Positions 36,976-44,904 of a stretch of DNA of 55,227 bases are shown piece by piece (the stretch's first letter is position 1; each line of letters starts with the position of its first letter). The notes under the pieces were generated by a model that ran no database searches, was not told the DNA's origin, and worked only from the letters and a program-made list of their open reading frames with translations. A program made the position numbers and the translations under genes. Origin of the DNA: an uncultured Opitutia bacterium (GTDB lineage: Bacteria; Verrucomicrobiota; Verrucomicrobiia; Opitutales; UBA953); the NCBI GenBank assembly GCA_903850885.1, contig CAINMU010000141.1, positions 1 to 55,227 of the forward strand. The letters are read 5' to 3'.

Positions 36976-37009
36976 TCTGGCCAACCCGTCAACGGATCAA
37001 CCGATCAAC
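36976..37009 (-). repeat. GTTGAnnn octamer array, right arm
   Basis: On the minus strand this reads GTTGATCG, GTTGATCC, GTTGACGG, GTTGGCCA, GA, with the same order as the left arm and in opposite orientation. It begins 10 nt after the stop codon of the convergent sulfatase gene. The 104 bases between the arms (36872-36975) are AT-richer than the genes; I see no gene or T-run terminator there. Confidence 0.8.
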
Positions 37010-37019
37010 TCAGTCTGGT

Positions 37020-38510
37020 TTATTTACCGGTCTGCTCCCTATACATCACCTTGAATGGATTCTCGGCCGGGCCTTGGACGTTCTCATTGACCATGAGCGG
37101 ACGACACTCCTTCCACCAGGCATCATGCTTGGCGATCAGGTCCGCGACGACATCGGGATGCGCCGCTGCGACGTCGGTGGTCTCTCCATAGTCGGCGCTT
37201 AAATCAAAGAGCTCCCACTTCGGACCCGAAGAATTGCCTTCCGCATCGGCGGCCGACTTCTTGGCTTTGGCGTTGGCTTTACCCTTGCCGCCACCTGAAG
37301 CACCGGCCGAAACCAAATGCCAGCGGGCCGTACGCACACTCGTACCCGCAAACTTACCCGTCTCAGGATCTACCCCTTTGACCATGTTACCCCAGCGGCC
37401 GACGTGGGTAAAGAGCAAGCGGTCTGGCCAAGCTATCTCCGATGCGACCTTAGCCGTGAGCAAAGGCACGAGACTTCGACCTTCCATTTGCGCCTTCATG
37501 GCCTGCGAAGCGGGCGTACCCGTCAGTTCAAGAATCGTCGGAGCATAATCGATATGCGCGGCCAAGGCCTTGATATCCTGAGGCTGGAACTGTCCAGGCA
37601 AGCGCCAGAAAGACATCGCCCGGATACCGCCCATGTAAGGCGTACCTTTGCCTGAGTGCATGCCCGCATTGAAGACCTTCACCCCAGCGGTACCGCCGTT
37701 GTCGTTCATCAGGACGATCAAAGTGTCCTTGGCGATGCCCATGGCCTCAACCTTCGCCAGCAGCTTGCCGACATTAAGGTCGATATTATGAATCATCCCG
37801 AAGAAGTTTTCGGTATCCTTACCGAGGTCTTTACCTTGATAAATCGCGGCATCTTCCGGTTTGGCATGATAAGGGCCGTGCGGAGCGTTCGTCGCGATAT
37901 AAGCGTAAAAAGGACGCTTCGCCGTCACTTCGCCTTCGATCCACGTCGTCGCCTGCTTAAAAAATTCGTCGGTACAATAGCCCTCGGTCTTCACGAATTT
38001 GCCGTTATGCAATAATGTAGGGCCATAATAAGAATTGCCCGGGACGTCGCCGCAACTTCCAGGATAATGCTGTCCGATGCCGCCGGCTCCATGGATATAA
38101 ACCTCGTCGAAACCGCGCATGTTTGGCTGATACTCGGCTTCGTCGCCGAGGTGCCACTTGCCGAAGATACCCGTGCGATAGCCCGCTTTTTGCAATTGCT
38201 GAGGCAAAGTCACCGAAGCGAGCGACATCCGCTCCCGCTCCAAGATGGTATGGGTGATGCCATTCTTGAATTCATGTCGGCCGGTCAACAAGGCGCTGCG
38301 CGTCGGCGAACAGGTCGGTGAGACCTGGAAGTCGACGAAACGGGCGCTTTCGCCGCGAAGTTTATTGATATTAGGCGTCTTGAGGATGGGATTACCGTGC
38401 GCGCTCAGATCGCCATAACCTTGGTCATCGGTCAGAATAAAAATGATATTGGGACGCTCGGCGGCGAGGGTCGCCAGACAGCTCAATAAAAGAACTATAA
38501 GATATCGCAT
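37020..38510 (-). CDS. Secreted Cys-type sulfatase
   Basis: Predicted exported sulfatase of 496 aa, family S1, hydrolysing a sulfate ester. Signal peptide MRYLIVLLLSCLATLAA; metal-binding NIIFILTDDQGYGD (Asp28-Asp29); the formylglycine motif CSPTRSALLTGR with Cys67 as the residue to be oxidised; GIFGKWHLGD further on as the second signature. A Gly/Lys/Ala-rich insert occurs in the C-terminal third (KGKANAKAKKSAADAE). Cys-type sulfatases need a maturation enzyme, which is not encoded in this window. It is convergent with module D and starts in the CCCCATGCG context. The sulfated substrate cannot be told from sequence. Confidence 0.92.
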   Translation of the reverse strand: MRYLIVLLLSCLATLAAERPNIIFILTDDQGYGDLSAHGNPILKTPNINKLRGESARFVDFQVSPTCSPTRSALLTGRHEFKNGITHTILERERMSLASVTLPQQLQKAGYRTGIFGKWHLGDEAEYQPNMRGFDEVYIHGAGGIGQHYPGSCGDVPGNSYYGPTLLHNGKFVKTEGYCTDEFFKQATTWIEGEVTAKRPFYAYIATNAPHGPYHAKPEDAAIYQGKDLGKDTENFFGMIHNIDLNVGKLLAKVEAMGIAKDTLIVLMNDNGGTAGVKVFNAGMHSGKGTPYMGGIRAMSFWRLPGQFQPQDIKALAAHIDYAPTILELTGTPASQAMKAQMEGRSLVPLLTAKVASEIAWPDRLLFTHVGRWGNMVKGVDPETGKFAGTSVRTARWHLVSAGASGGGKGKANAKAKKSAADAEGNSSGPKWELFDLSADYGETTDVAAAHPDVVADLIAKHDAWWKECRPLMVNENVQGPAENPFKVMYREQTGK

Positions 38511-38551
38511 GGGGATGACTCAGCGTGAGCCATTCCCGACCGGAAGCAATC

Positions 38552-39358
38552 TCAGGAAACTCGCCGATGCAGCCTAAAAGACCGATACGTCATCTCCCCC
38601 GAAACCGCGTCACGGTAAAGCCGCGAACCTTTCACGCCGGCAAAATCCATGGCCAAGCCATGAAGCAATCGAGGCAGCGCCTGCCGCACCATCGCCTCAT
38701 AACGCGGAGTATTAAGTTCCATCCCTCGGATGACCTCTGGATTGATCAATCGCATTTGCTCCAAGCGTAACAATGCATGGTGCGATAACGCCCCCACCCA
38801 TTCGTCGACCCCATTAGGGTAGCGCAAATCGGCGTGACAGAACCAGCCACCGGGCTTCAGCACCTTGGCCACCTGATTCACGAAGCCCGGAAAATCCGGA
38901 TAGCAATGCGAAGCCTCGACATTGATGACGACATCGAAGCTACCGGCTGCAAAGGGCAAAGCCTGGGCGTCACCCGCCATAAAACTCAAACCAACGACCT
39001 GATGCTTTTCACGGCAATAACGGATACCTTCGGGATTCAGGTCCAATCCGATATATTCCTTCGGCCCATGATAACGGGCGAAATAGGAAGCTCCGCCGCC
39101 ATGCCCGCAGCTGACCTCCAACACCCGCTTACCCCGCAAATCAACCCCGCCGAGTACATGGCGATAAAGTTGAATATTCGGCCGATCTGCTTCGTCCTCG
39201 GTGCGCAGCTCTGGTCGAGGATCATCCAGGCCGTCGAAAGCGTAATTCAGAAAACTGATGCCTTGCGCCCGCACCCGGCGGGTAAAGAACGGATACCACC
39301 ATTGCCAAAGCTTCTGACGGAGTTTCGGACGAACCAGGACTTCTTCGATGAGGCCCAT
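38552..39358 (-). CDS. Class I SAM-dependent methyltransferase
   Basis: Cytosolic methyltransferase of 268 aa. The SAM-binding core has VLEVSCGHGGGASYFAR (motif I), YIGLDLNPEGIRYC (acidic motif), GDAQALPFAAGSFDVVINVEASHCY (motifs II and post-II) and LKPGGWFCHADLR. It resembles the phthiotriol dimycocerosate and related lipid or ubiquinone-type methyltransferases, but the acceptor cannot be fixed. An N-terminal basic, Trp-rich segment (RPKLRQKLWQWWYPFFTRR) could contact membrane or a partner. The start at 39358 lies 2 bp after the stop of the SMUG1 gene, so both form one operon. Confidence 0.82.
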   Translation of the reverse strand: MGLIEEVLVRPKLRQKLWQWWYPFFTRRVRAQGISFLNYAFDGLDDPRPELRTEDEADRPNIQLYRHVLGGVDLRGKRVLEVSCGHGGGASYFARYHGPKEYIGLDLNPEGIRYCREKHQVVGLSFMAGDAQALPFAAGSFDVVINVEASHCYPDFPGFVNQVAKVLKPGGWFCHADLRYPNGVDEWVGALSHHALLRLEQMRLINPEVIRGMELNTPRYEAMVRQALPRLLHGLAMDFAGVKGSRLYRDAVSGEMTYRSFRLHRRVS

Positions 39359-39360
39359 GA

Positions 39361-40089
39361 TCAGGACCAGACTCCTTGTTCGACTAAAGCCTTGGTCGCG
39401 GCTGCCGACCAACCGCGATTAGCGACTGGATTAGCCGGACTCGGGTGCGGCACTTTCGCGAAATTCACCGCCAACCCGGTCAACGCTTCCTGCGCTCGCG
39501 CCTCCGCGTAACCTCCAACGCCAACCACAGTCTTGATCTGTAAAGCCTCGACCAATGAGCGGAGCAACTGGTCACAGGCACGATTTACTGGAGCCATAAT
39601 TTCGTTTGGTAGTTCCTCCGGAATGACATTACGCCCCAACTTGGTGTTCTCCAAAAAAAGCAATGGACAATAATTATGGACGACGTGGTTCGCGAAGAAT
39701 TTATCCGCCGTGCCAAATCGCTCTTGGCATAGGCCCCAAAGCCGACGCCCGCTCACTTCCGAACGGTGACAGGCGAAGCCCGTCACTTTCTTCCCCGGGT
39801 GCTCGACGTCTGGACGCCCCACGGGCAGTTCGATCCCCATCCAATCGCGGACGGCGGCAATCTCACCGAATGGTACGCCCGTCTGCGCCATCCCGAAAGG
39901 CCCGGGATTCATCCCTAAAAATAAGATCTTCCTTGGCCCGGCGGCCGCGTAACGCGTTAGGTAGGCTTCATGTGCCTCCCAGGCGTAGTCCAAGGGACGG
40001 TACACGTAATCCGCCGGAGACGGGAAGGAAAGGCCAGCTAATGCCTTCCGTAACACGTGTGTCGCTTTGATGACGGCAGCCGCTGGCAT
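39361..40089 (-). CDS. smug1: SMUG1-type uracil-DNA glycosylase
   Basis: Base-excision repair enzyme of UDG family 3, 242 aa, removing uracil and related pyrimidines from DNA. Motif 1 is GMNPGPFGMAQTGVPFGE, identical over its length to the vertebrate SMUG1 motif as I recall it. Also present are SEVSGRRLWG, NYCPLLFLE and motif 2 HPSPANPVANRGW, where vertebrate SMUG1 has Arg in place of the first Ala. The start at 40089 gives a protein with a short N-terminal extension; an in-frame ATG at 40155 is possible. It leads a two-gene operon with the methyltransferase and is divergent from speA (110 bp between starts). Confidence 0.92.
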   Translation of the reverse strand: MPAAAVIKATHVLRKALAGLSFPSPADYVYRPLDYAWEAHEAYLTRYAAAGPRKILFLGMNPGPFGMAQTGVPFGEIAAVRDWMGIELPVGRPDVEHPGKKVTGFACHRSEVSGRRLWGLCQERFGTADKFFANHVVHNYCPLLFLENTKLGRNVIPEELPNEIMAPVNRACDQLLRSLVEALQIKTVVGVGGYAEARAQEALTGLAVNFAKVPHPSPANPVANRGWSAAATKALVEQGVWS

Positions 40090-40199
40090 ACACCCAGACA
40101 ATCCTCGCCTACCCTCGGGTCGAGCCGGAAGGGAGAACTGTTGGCAAGATTTCACCTTGCGCTTCCCCCCGTAGGTTAAAAAGTCCCCTGTCTACTCAC

Positions 40200-42152
40200 G
40201 TGAGCAAACCACAGCCTTGGACTACTAAAGACGCCGAAGAGTACTACGGCTTTAAACGCTGGGGAGGTAATAACTTCTCCGTCGACCCGCAAGGGCACCT
40301 CTGCGTGCACCCCAAGGGCGATCACCGCAAAATCCGCATCACGGATATCGTCAAGGAGGTCGAAGCCTCGGGCCTTAAACCCCCGCTGACCATCCGCGTC
40401 CAAGACCTGCTGCGCCACCGCGTCACGCAGATCAACGAGGCTTTCCGCCGCGCCATCGAAGAAGAAGATTACACCGGCCGTTACCGCGGCGTCTTCCCAA
40501 TCAAGGTGAACCAACTCCGCGAGGTCGTGGAAGAAATCCTCGACGCTGGCGAAGAATATGATTTCGGCCTCGAAGCTGGCTCCAAGCCCGAACTGATCAT
40601 CGCTCTCGCCCTGCTTGAAAACCGCAAGGCCCTCCTGATCTGCAACGGTTACAAAGACGAAGAATATATCGAGCTTGCCCTCATGGGCCGCCGTCTCGGC
40701 AAACAGACCATCATCGTCGTCGAACAACTTTCGGAAATCGATGCTATCATCCGCATCGCCCGTCGGATGGGCGTCCAGCCCCACATCGGTATCCGTGTTA
40801 AACTGACGACCGCAGGCGAAGGCAAATGGGCTTCCAGCACCGGCGAGAACGCCAAGTTCGGCCTGACGGCTTCCGAAATCGTCGAAGCCGCGAGCAAACT
40901 CTCCAAGGCCAAGATGAAGGACGCCCTGCGTCTGGTCCACTTCCACATCGGTTCTCAAGTCCCTAATATCGGGACAATCAAGAAAGCCGTCATCGAAGCG
41001 ACCCGCTTCTATTGCGAATTAAAGCGCATGGGATTCCCGATGGGACTCCTGGATGTCGGTGGAGGTCTCGGTATCGACTATGACGGCAGCCGCTCCGCCT
41101 TCGAATCTTCCATGAATTACAGCATGGAAGTCTACGCCCGCGACGTCGTCGCGAACGTCAAACAGATCTGCGACGAAAGTGGCGTCGAACTTCCGGACAT
41201 CGTCTCGGAATCCGGCCGGGCCCTCGTCGCGCCGCATTCCATCCTAATCTTCGAAGCCGTCGACCGCATCACCCGCGACGAAGGCTCAGCCAAACTGCCC
41301 AACGGCAAACTCCACCAGGTCATCCGCGAACTGGACGCTGTTCGTAAGAACAAACGCAAGTTCGACCCGCTCGAACGTTACCACGATGCGAAAGAGAAGC
41401 GCGAAGAAGCCCACGCTCGCTTCAGCTTAGGCAACCTGCGACTCGAAGATCGCGCCCTGGCCGACCGACTTTTCTGGGACATCTGCCGGCAGATCCGTTC
41501 CGACTTAGCCCACACTTCCGACGTCCCCGACGAGCTTGCGCGTCTCGATTCGATGCTGGCCGAACAATACGTCTGCAACTTCTCGGTCTTCCAATCCCTG
41601 CTCGACCACTGGGCCCTTGATCAGCTGTTCCCCATCGCGCCCATTCATCGCCTCAACGAACGCCCCAGCGTCCAGGCTACACTCGTGGACATCACCTGCG
41701 ACTCCGACGGTAAGGTCGACGATTTCATCGACCTCGAAGACGTCCGTCACACCCTCTCCCTCCACCCGCTCAAGGAAGGCCAACCCTACTACATCGGGGC
41801 CTTCATGGTCGGCGCCTACCAAGACATCATGGGCGACCTCCATAATCTCTTCGGCCGCGTGAACGAAGCCCACGTCTTCCTCGAAGACGACGAAGAAGAC
41901 GGCTTCTACATCGAAGAAAGCATCCCGGGTTACTCCGTCGAACGCATCCTGGGCATGATCCAATATAACGCCGAAGACCTTTGCCGGATGCTTAAGCGCC
42001 AAGTCGATCGCGCGACCAAGGCCGACTCTGTCCGCCCCCGCGAAGGCGTGGCGATGGTGGACCTCTACGAACGCCTCATCCGCGGCCGCACCTACCTTAT
42101 CCCGCAACGCACCGAGACGGTGGTGAAGCGTAAGGTGTCCAAAAAGAAATAA
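40200..42152 (+). CDS. speA: Biosynthetic arginine decarboxylase SpeA
   Basis: PLP enzyme converting arginine to agmatine, the first step of putrescine and spermidine synthesis; 650 aa, close to the family's usual length. The barrel domain has VFPIKVNQ with PLP-binding Lys102, HFHIGSQ and DVGGGLGIDYDG. The C-terminal part has VDITCDSDGK with catalytic Cys500, followed by FMVGAYQDIMGDLHNLFG. It starts at GTG; the frame opens with SKPQPWTTKDAEEYYGFKRWG, the usual N-terminus. A 10-bp perfect palindrome CTCACGTGAG (40195-40204) covers the start codon. It is monocistronic, ended by the hairpin at 42162-42190. Confidence 0.96.
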   Translation: MSKPQPWTTKDAEEYYGFKRWGGNNFSVDPQGHLCVHPKGDHRKIRITDIVKEVEASGLKPPLTIRVQDLLRHRVTQINEAFRRAIEEEDYTGRYRGVFPIKVNQLREVVEEILDAGEEYDFGLEAGSKPELIIALALLENRKALLICNGYKDEEYIELALMGRRLGKQTIIVVEQLSEIDAIIRIARRMGVQPHIGIRVKLTTAGEGKWASSTGENAKFGLTASEIVEAASKLSKAKMKDALRLVHFHIGSQVPNIGTIKKAVIEATRFYCELKRMGFPMGLLDVGGGLGIDYDGSRSAFESSMNYSMEVYARDVVANVKQICDESGVELPDIVSESGRALVAPHSILIFEAVDRITRDEGSAKLPNGKLHQVIRELDAVRKNKRKFDPLERYHDAKEKREEAHARFSLGNLRLEDRALADRLFWDICRQIRSDLAHTSDVPDELARLDSMLAEQYVCNFSVFQSLLDHWALDQLFPIAPIHRLNERPSVQATLVDITCDSDGKVDDFIDLEDVRHTLSLHPLKEGQPYYIGAFMVGAYQDIMGDLHNLFGRVNEAHVFLEDDEEDGFYIEESIPGYSVERILGMIQYNAEDLCRMLKRQVDRATKADSVRPREGVAMVDLYERLIRGRTYLIPQRTETVVKRKVSKKK

Positions 42153-42161
42153 GCACCAAAG

Positions 42162-42190
42162 GAGCCGGACTTAGTCTGGCTCTTCTTTTG
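42162..42190 (+). terminator. Intrinsic terminator after speA
   Basis: GAGCCGGA (42162-42169) pairs with TCTGGCTC (42175-42182) including one G-U, with a five-base loop, followed by TTCTTTTG. It begins 9 bp after the speA stop codon. Confidence 0.8.
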
Positions 42191-42211
42191 CCTTAGATTC
42201 TAGCCCGTGCC

Positions 42212-42231
42212 CACTTGCCAGCGTGCCCCCT
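42212..42231. repeat. Octamer-type 3' element, copy 2
   Basis: Matches 14403-14422 at 18 of 20 bases in the same orientation. On the minus strand it begins 8 nt after the stop codon of the flavin reductase-like gene, mirroring the placement of copy 1. Confidence 0.55.
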
Positions 42232-42239
42232 CTTGGCCT

Positions 42240-42725
42240 TTAGGCCAAGATCAGTTTCAACCGTTTCAACTCATCCAAGGTGAGCGGTTCGACTTCCCGC
42301 AAGTTCTCGTAGGACTCCACGTGGGCTAACCATGCCCAGTGATCGCCGCAATCGATCCGCTCCATGAATTTGAGCCGCAAGATCGCCAGGACGCCCTTGA
42401 GTTTATAAAGCCCATCGCCGACGTGCTCAATTTGGTCTCCGAGTTTCGCGATCTTATCCATCGTGTTGCCGGTTTTCTTGCCGAGCAGGTTGACATGGTT
42501 CGCCTGATCTATCGCCATGTAATTCAATAAACCGACGGGGTTAGCTTCCAGATTTTCCAAAGTTTTGGTATCCTTGAAAATCCCCACGATAAAGCGCTTG
42601 GGCTTCATCGAAATCGGGGTGACGTAACTGCAGATATTTAAATTACCGCGACCGTTCGCCGTCGTGGAAAGGCTGTAAATCGGGCCGTCGACACGGTTCC
42701 ATGGTTTGACGCGAATGCCAGGCAT
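42240..42725 (-). CDS. Flavin reductase-like (FMN-binding split barrel) protein
   Basis: A 161-aa cytosolic protein of the flavin reductase-like domain family, an FMN-binding split barrel. Visible segments are PIYSLSTTANGRGNLNICSYVTPISMKPKRFIVGI, in which the NICSY-PIS pattern is the usual flavin-phosphate region, then KTLENLEANPVGLLNYM and a late acidic AHVESYENL. Members reduce flavins or bind FMN in diverse oxidoreductases; no partner monooxygenase is adjacent, so the role is open. It converges on speA and diverges from the MenH-like hydrolase gene (143 bp between starts). Confidence 0.82.
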   Translation of the reverse strand: MPGIRVKPWNRVDGPIYSLSTTANGRGNLNICSYVTPISMKPKRFIVGIFKDTKTLENLEANPVGLLNYMAIDQANHVNLLGKKTGNTMDKIAKLGDQIEHVGDGLYKLKGVLAILRLKFMERIDCGDHWAWLAHVESYENLREVEPLTLDELKRLKLILA

Positions 42726-42868
42726 AGGGGGTGCTTTTTAGAGTCAATCCGCCCCCCGTTTGTTCCCACATTTTGGCTGTCTTATGGATAATCTAAAGGT
42801 TAACGTAACGCCCTCACTGACGGGCTGCCTGCGAACTCCCTCGACCCTCAACCTGCGCCCCAGCCACC

Positions 42869-43603
42869 ATGCCCCCTATCGTCGCATTACATGGCTTTAC
42901 GGGCTCAAGCTGGGACTTTTCCGCCCTTCGTTCCTGCCTGCCACCCGACCGGTCGCTCATCGCTCCCGATTTCCCAGGTCACGGCTCCTTGCGCGACCTC
43001 ACCGCCACCACGGCGTATTCGCTGGCCAATCACCTGAGCATCATCGATCAAGCGGCCGGCACGAGCGGCCCCATTACGCTTTTAGGGTATTCGATGGGCG
43101 GTCGGCTGGCCCTCCACTGGGCCATCGCCCACCCTGAGCGCATTGCCCGACTCATCCTGATCGGCGCCAGCCCCGGTCTAAAAACCGCCGAAGAACGGCA
43201 GGAGCGCCAGCTCGCTGACGCCGCCCTCGCGACTTTCATCCGGACCCAGGGCTTAGACGCATTTTATAAGTATTGGCACCATCAGCCTTTCTTTCACTCG
43301 CTTTTCAAACTGCCCTCCGAGCGACTCCATCCCCTCCTAGCTCAAAGAGCACAGAATCATCCGGAGGCCTTGGCGCTAAGCCTGGAAAACGTCGGCACGG
43401 GCACCCTTCCCTCGCTTTGGCATCGCCTGAAAGAAGTGCGTTTCCCGGTTGATCTTGTCACGGGAGAGTTTGATCCAAAATTCACGGAGCTAGCTCATGA
43501 AATGGGCGCACACTTGCCGCGCGCTCGGCTCAGCGTCGTCGAACAGGCCGGCCACGCTGTCCATCTTGAACAGCCTGGCGACCTGGCGGCGCTCCTGAGT
43601 TAA
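42869..43603 (+). CDS. MenH-like alpha/beta hydrolase
   Basis: Cytosolic alpha/beta hydrolase of 244 aa. It has the oxyanion segment ALHGFTGSSWDF (6-17), DFPGHG (34-39), nucleophile elbow LGYSMGGRLA (Ser75), likely Asp202 in VTGEFDPKF and His229 in EQAGHAVHLEQP. These fit the SHCHC synthase MenH of menaquinone synthesis (GYSMGGR and the PGHG loop are typical), but no other men gene is nearby and general hydrolases look similar. Its stop overlaps the end of the convergent DUF1501 gene by four bases. Confidence 0.8.
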   Translation: MPPIVALHGFTGSSWDFSALRSCLPPDRSLIAPDFPGHGSLRDLTATTAYSLANHLSIIDQAAGTSGPITLLGYSMGGRLALHWAIAHPERIARLILIGASPGLKTAEERQERQLADAALATFIRTQGLDAFYKYWHHQPFFHSLFKLPSERLHPLLAQRAQNHPEALALSLENVGTGTLPSLWHRLKEVRFPVDLVTGEFDPKFTELAHEMGAHLPRARLSVVEQAGHAVHLEQPGDLAALLS

Positions 43604-44904
43604 GCGAAGATTCCGAGGACGGGTTTACCTTTATTTCCGATGACCATCGGGCGACCAGCTGGCGTCAGGATCTCTTGTTCGACCGGGAGACCCGCTGCGT
43701 GTGCAATGGTGGCATGGAAATTACCCACGGTGACAGGGTCTTTTTCCGGCCCATATCCTTTGGCATCGCTCGTTCCATGGACATAGCCGCGCTTGACTCC
43801 ACCGCCGGCCAAGACCGTTGAGAAGACCAAAGGATGGTGACCGCGACCACCGCCCACAAATTCGGGCTTGCGTCCGAACTCCGTGGTGACGGCGACCAAG
43901 GTAGAATCTAAAAGTCCGCGGGCTTCAAGGTCTTCAATCAGGGTCGCGAAAACGTGGTCAAACTCACCCCCGCGATCGGCCATGCTATCATCCAAGGTCT
44001 TGTGCATGTCCCAACCACCGCTGGATACTTCGACAAAACGAACGCCGTTTTCTACCAGACGTCGGGCGAGCAAGCAGCCTTGGCCGAATTTGCTCTTACC
44101 ATAGCGTGCGCGGGTCTCTTTGGTTTCCGAATTCAGATCGAAGGCCTTGAGATCCGTGCTCTTCATCAACTGGAAGGTGGTATCGTAAAACTCGTTATAC
44201 GCTTTCACGTTTTCGTCCGCCGCTTTTTTGCCGAAGCCGGCGTCCAAGGCGATCAGAAGTTCGGCGCGCTTGGCTTGAACTTCTTCCGACTCGACGCTTT
44301 TCGTATTCATCAAGCCGTCTTCGGGACTCAAGATTGGCAGAGGTGAGTGCGAAGCGGGAAACCAACCGTTACCGTGATTCGCCGAGCGATTGATGGCCAC
44401 GGAGGATGGCAAAGTCTTATGGCTGCCACCGAGGTAATGTTGCGCCCAAGCACCTAATGTGGGGTGCTGAACGGTCCCACGCCTTTCAAAACCGGTCCGC
44501 ATCAGGTAGGCGGCCGAGGCGTGCACGCCCACCTTGGCCGTCATGGAACGGATGACAGTGATTTTATCGGCTACCCCAGCGGTCTCCGGCAGGTAAGAGG
44601 TCAATTGGAAATCCGCCCGCGTCGGAATGGGCGTTCCTGGTCCTTTGCTTTCACCCTTCTTCGGATCGAAGGTGTCGATGTGCGACATCCCGCCCGCGAG
44701 CTCCAGGAAGATCACGCGCTTCGCCTTACCGAAGCCTGGCAGGCCTGCGTTCGGCACCGCCGCCCCCTGCTTTTCAGCCGCATCGGCGACGCGCGAAAAG
44801 AAAGGCAAGACACTCAGGCCGAAAGAAATCTTCGCACAACGTTCGATGAAGGTACGGCGGTCTTCGGGTGTCCGAAGTTGATTCGCAAAGGTAGGTGAGA
44901 TCAT
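43600..44904 (-). CDS. DUF1501 protein (module E, divergent)
   Basis: Exported DUF1501 protein, 434 aa, the shortest of the five. Tat-like signal DRRTFIERCAKISFGLSVLPFF (RR at 16-17). The first motif is ELAGGMSHIDTFDPKKG. The second, WGGEFGRTP in modules B and C, is TTEFGRKPEF here, and the following segment is GRGHHPLVFS. Other segments such as LGAWAQHYLGGSHK and RARYGKSKFGQGCLLARRLVE are family-typical. The gene overlaps its cytochrome-like partner by ATGA, the same linkage as module D. Confidence 0.9.
   Translation of the reverse strand: MISPTFANQLRTPEDRRTFIERCAKISFGLSVLPFFSRVADAAEKQGAAVPNAGLPGFGKAKRVIFLELAGGMSHIDTFDPKKGESKGPGTPIPTRADFQLTSYLPETAGVADKITVIRSMTAKVGVHASAAYLMRTGFERRGTVQHPTLGAWAQHYLGGSHKTLPSSVAINRSANHGNGWFPASHSPLPILSPEDGLMNTKSVESEEVQAKRAELLIALDAGFGKKAADENVKAYNEFYDTTFQLMKSTDLKAFDLNSETKETRARYGKSKFGQGCLLARRLVENGVRFVEVSSGGWDMHKTLDDSMADRGGEFDHVFATLIEDLEARGLLDSTLVAVTTEFGRKPEFVGGGRGHHPLVFSTVLAGGGVKRGYVHGTSDAKGYGPEKDPVTVGNFHATIAHAAGLPVEQEILTPAGRPMVIGNKGKPVLGIFA

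Noticed and set aside
36838-37009. CRISPR array from the regular GTTGA repeats
   Set aside because: The period is 8 bp with three-base spacers, and the arms are inverted. No array of 24-40-bp repeats and no cas genes are present.
42869-43603. Firm assignment as menH
   Set aside because: Motifs fit, but no other menaquinone gene is nearby and the fold family is too broad.
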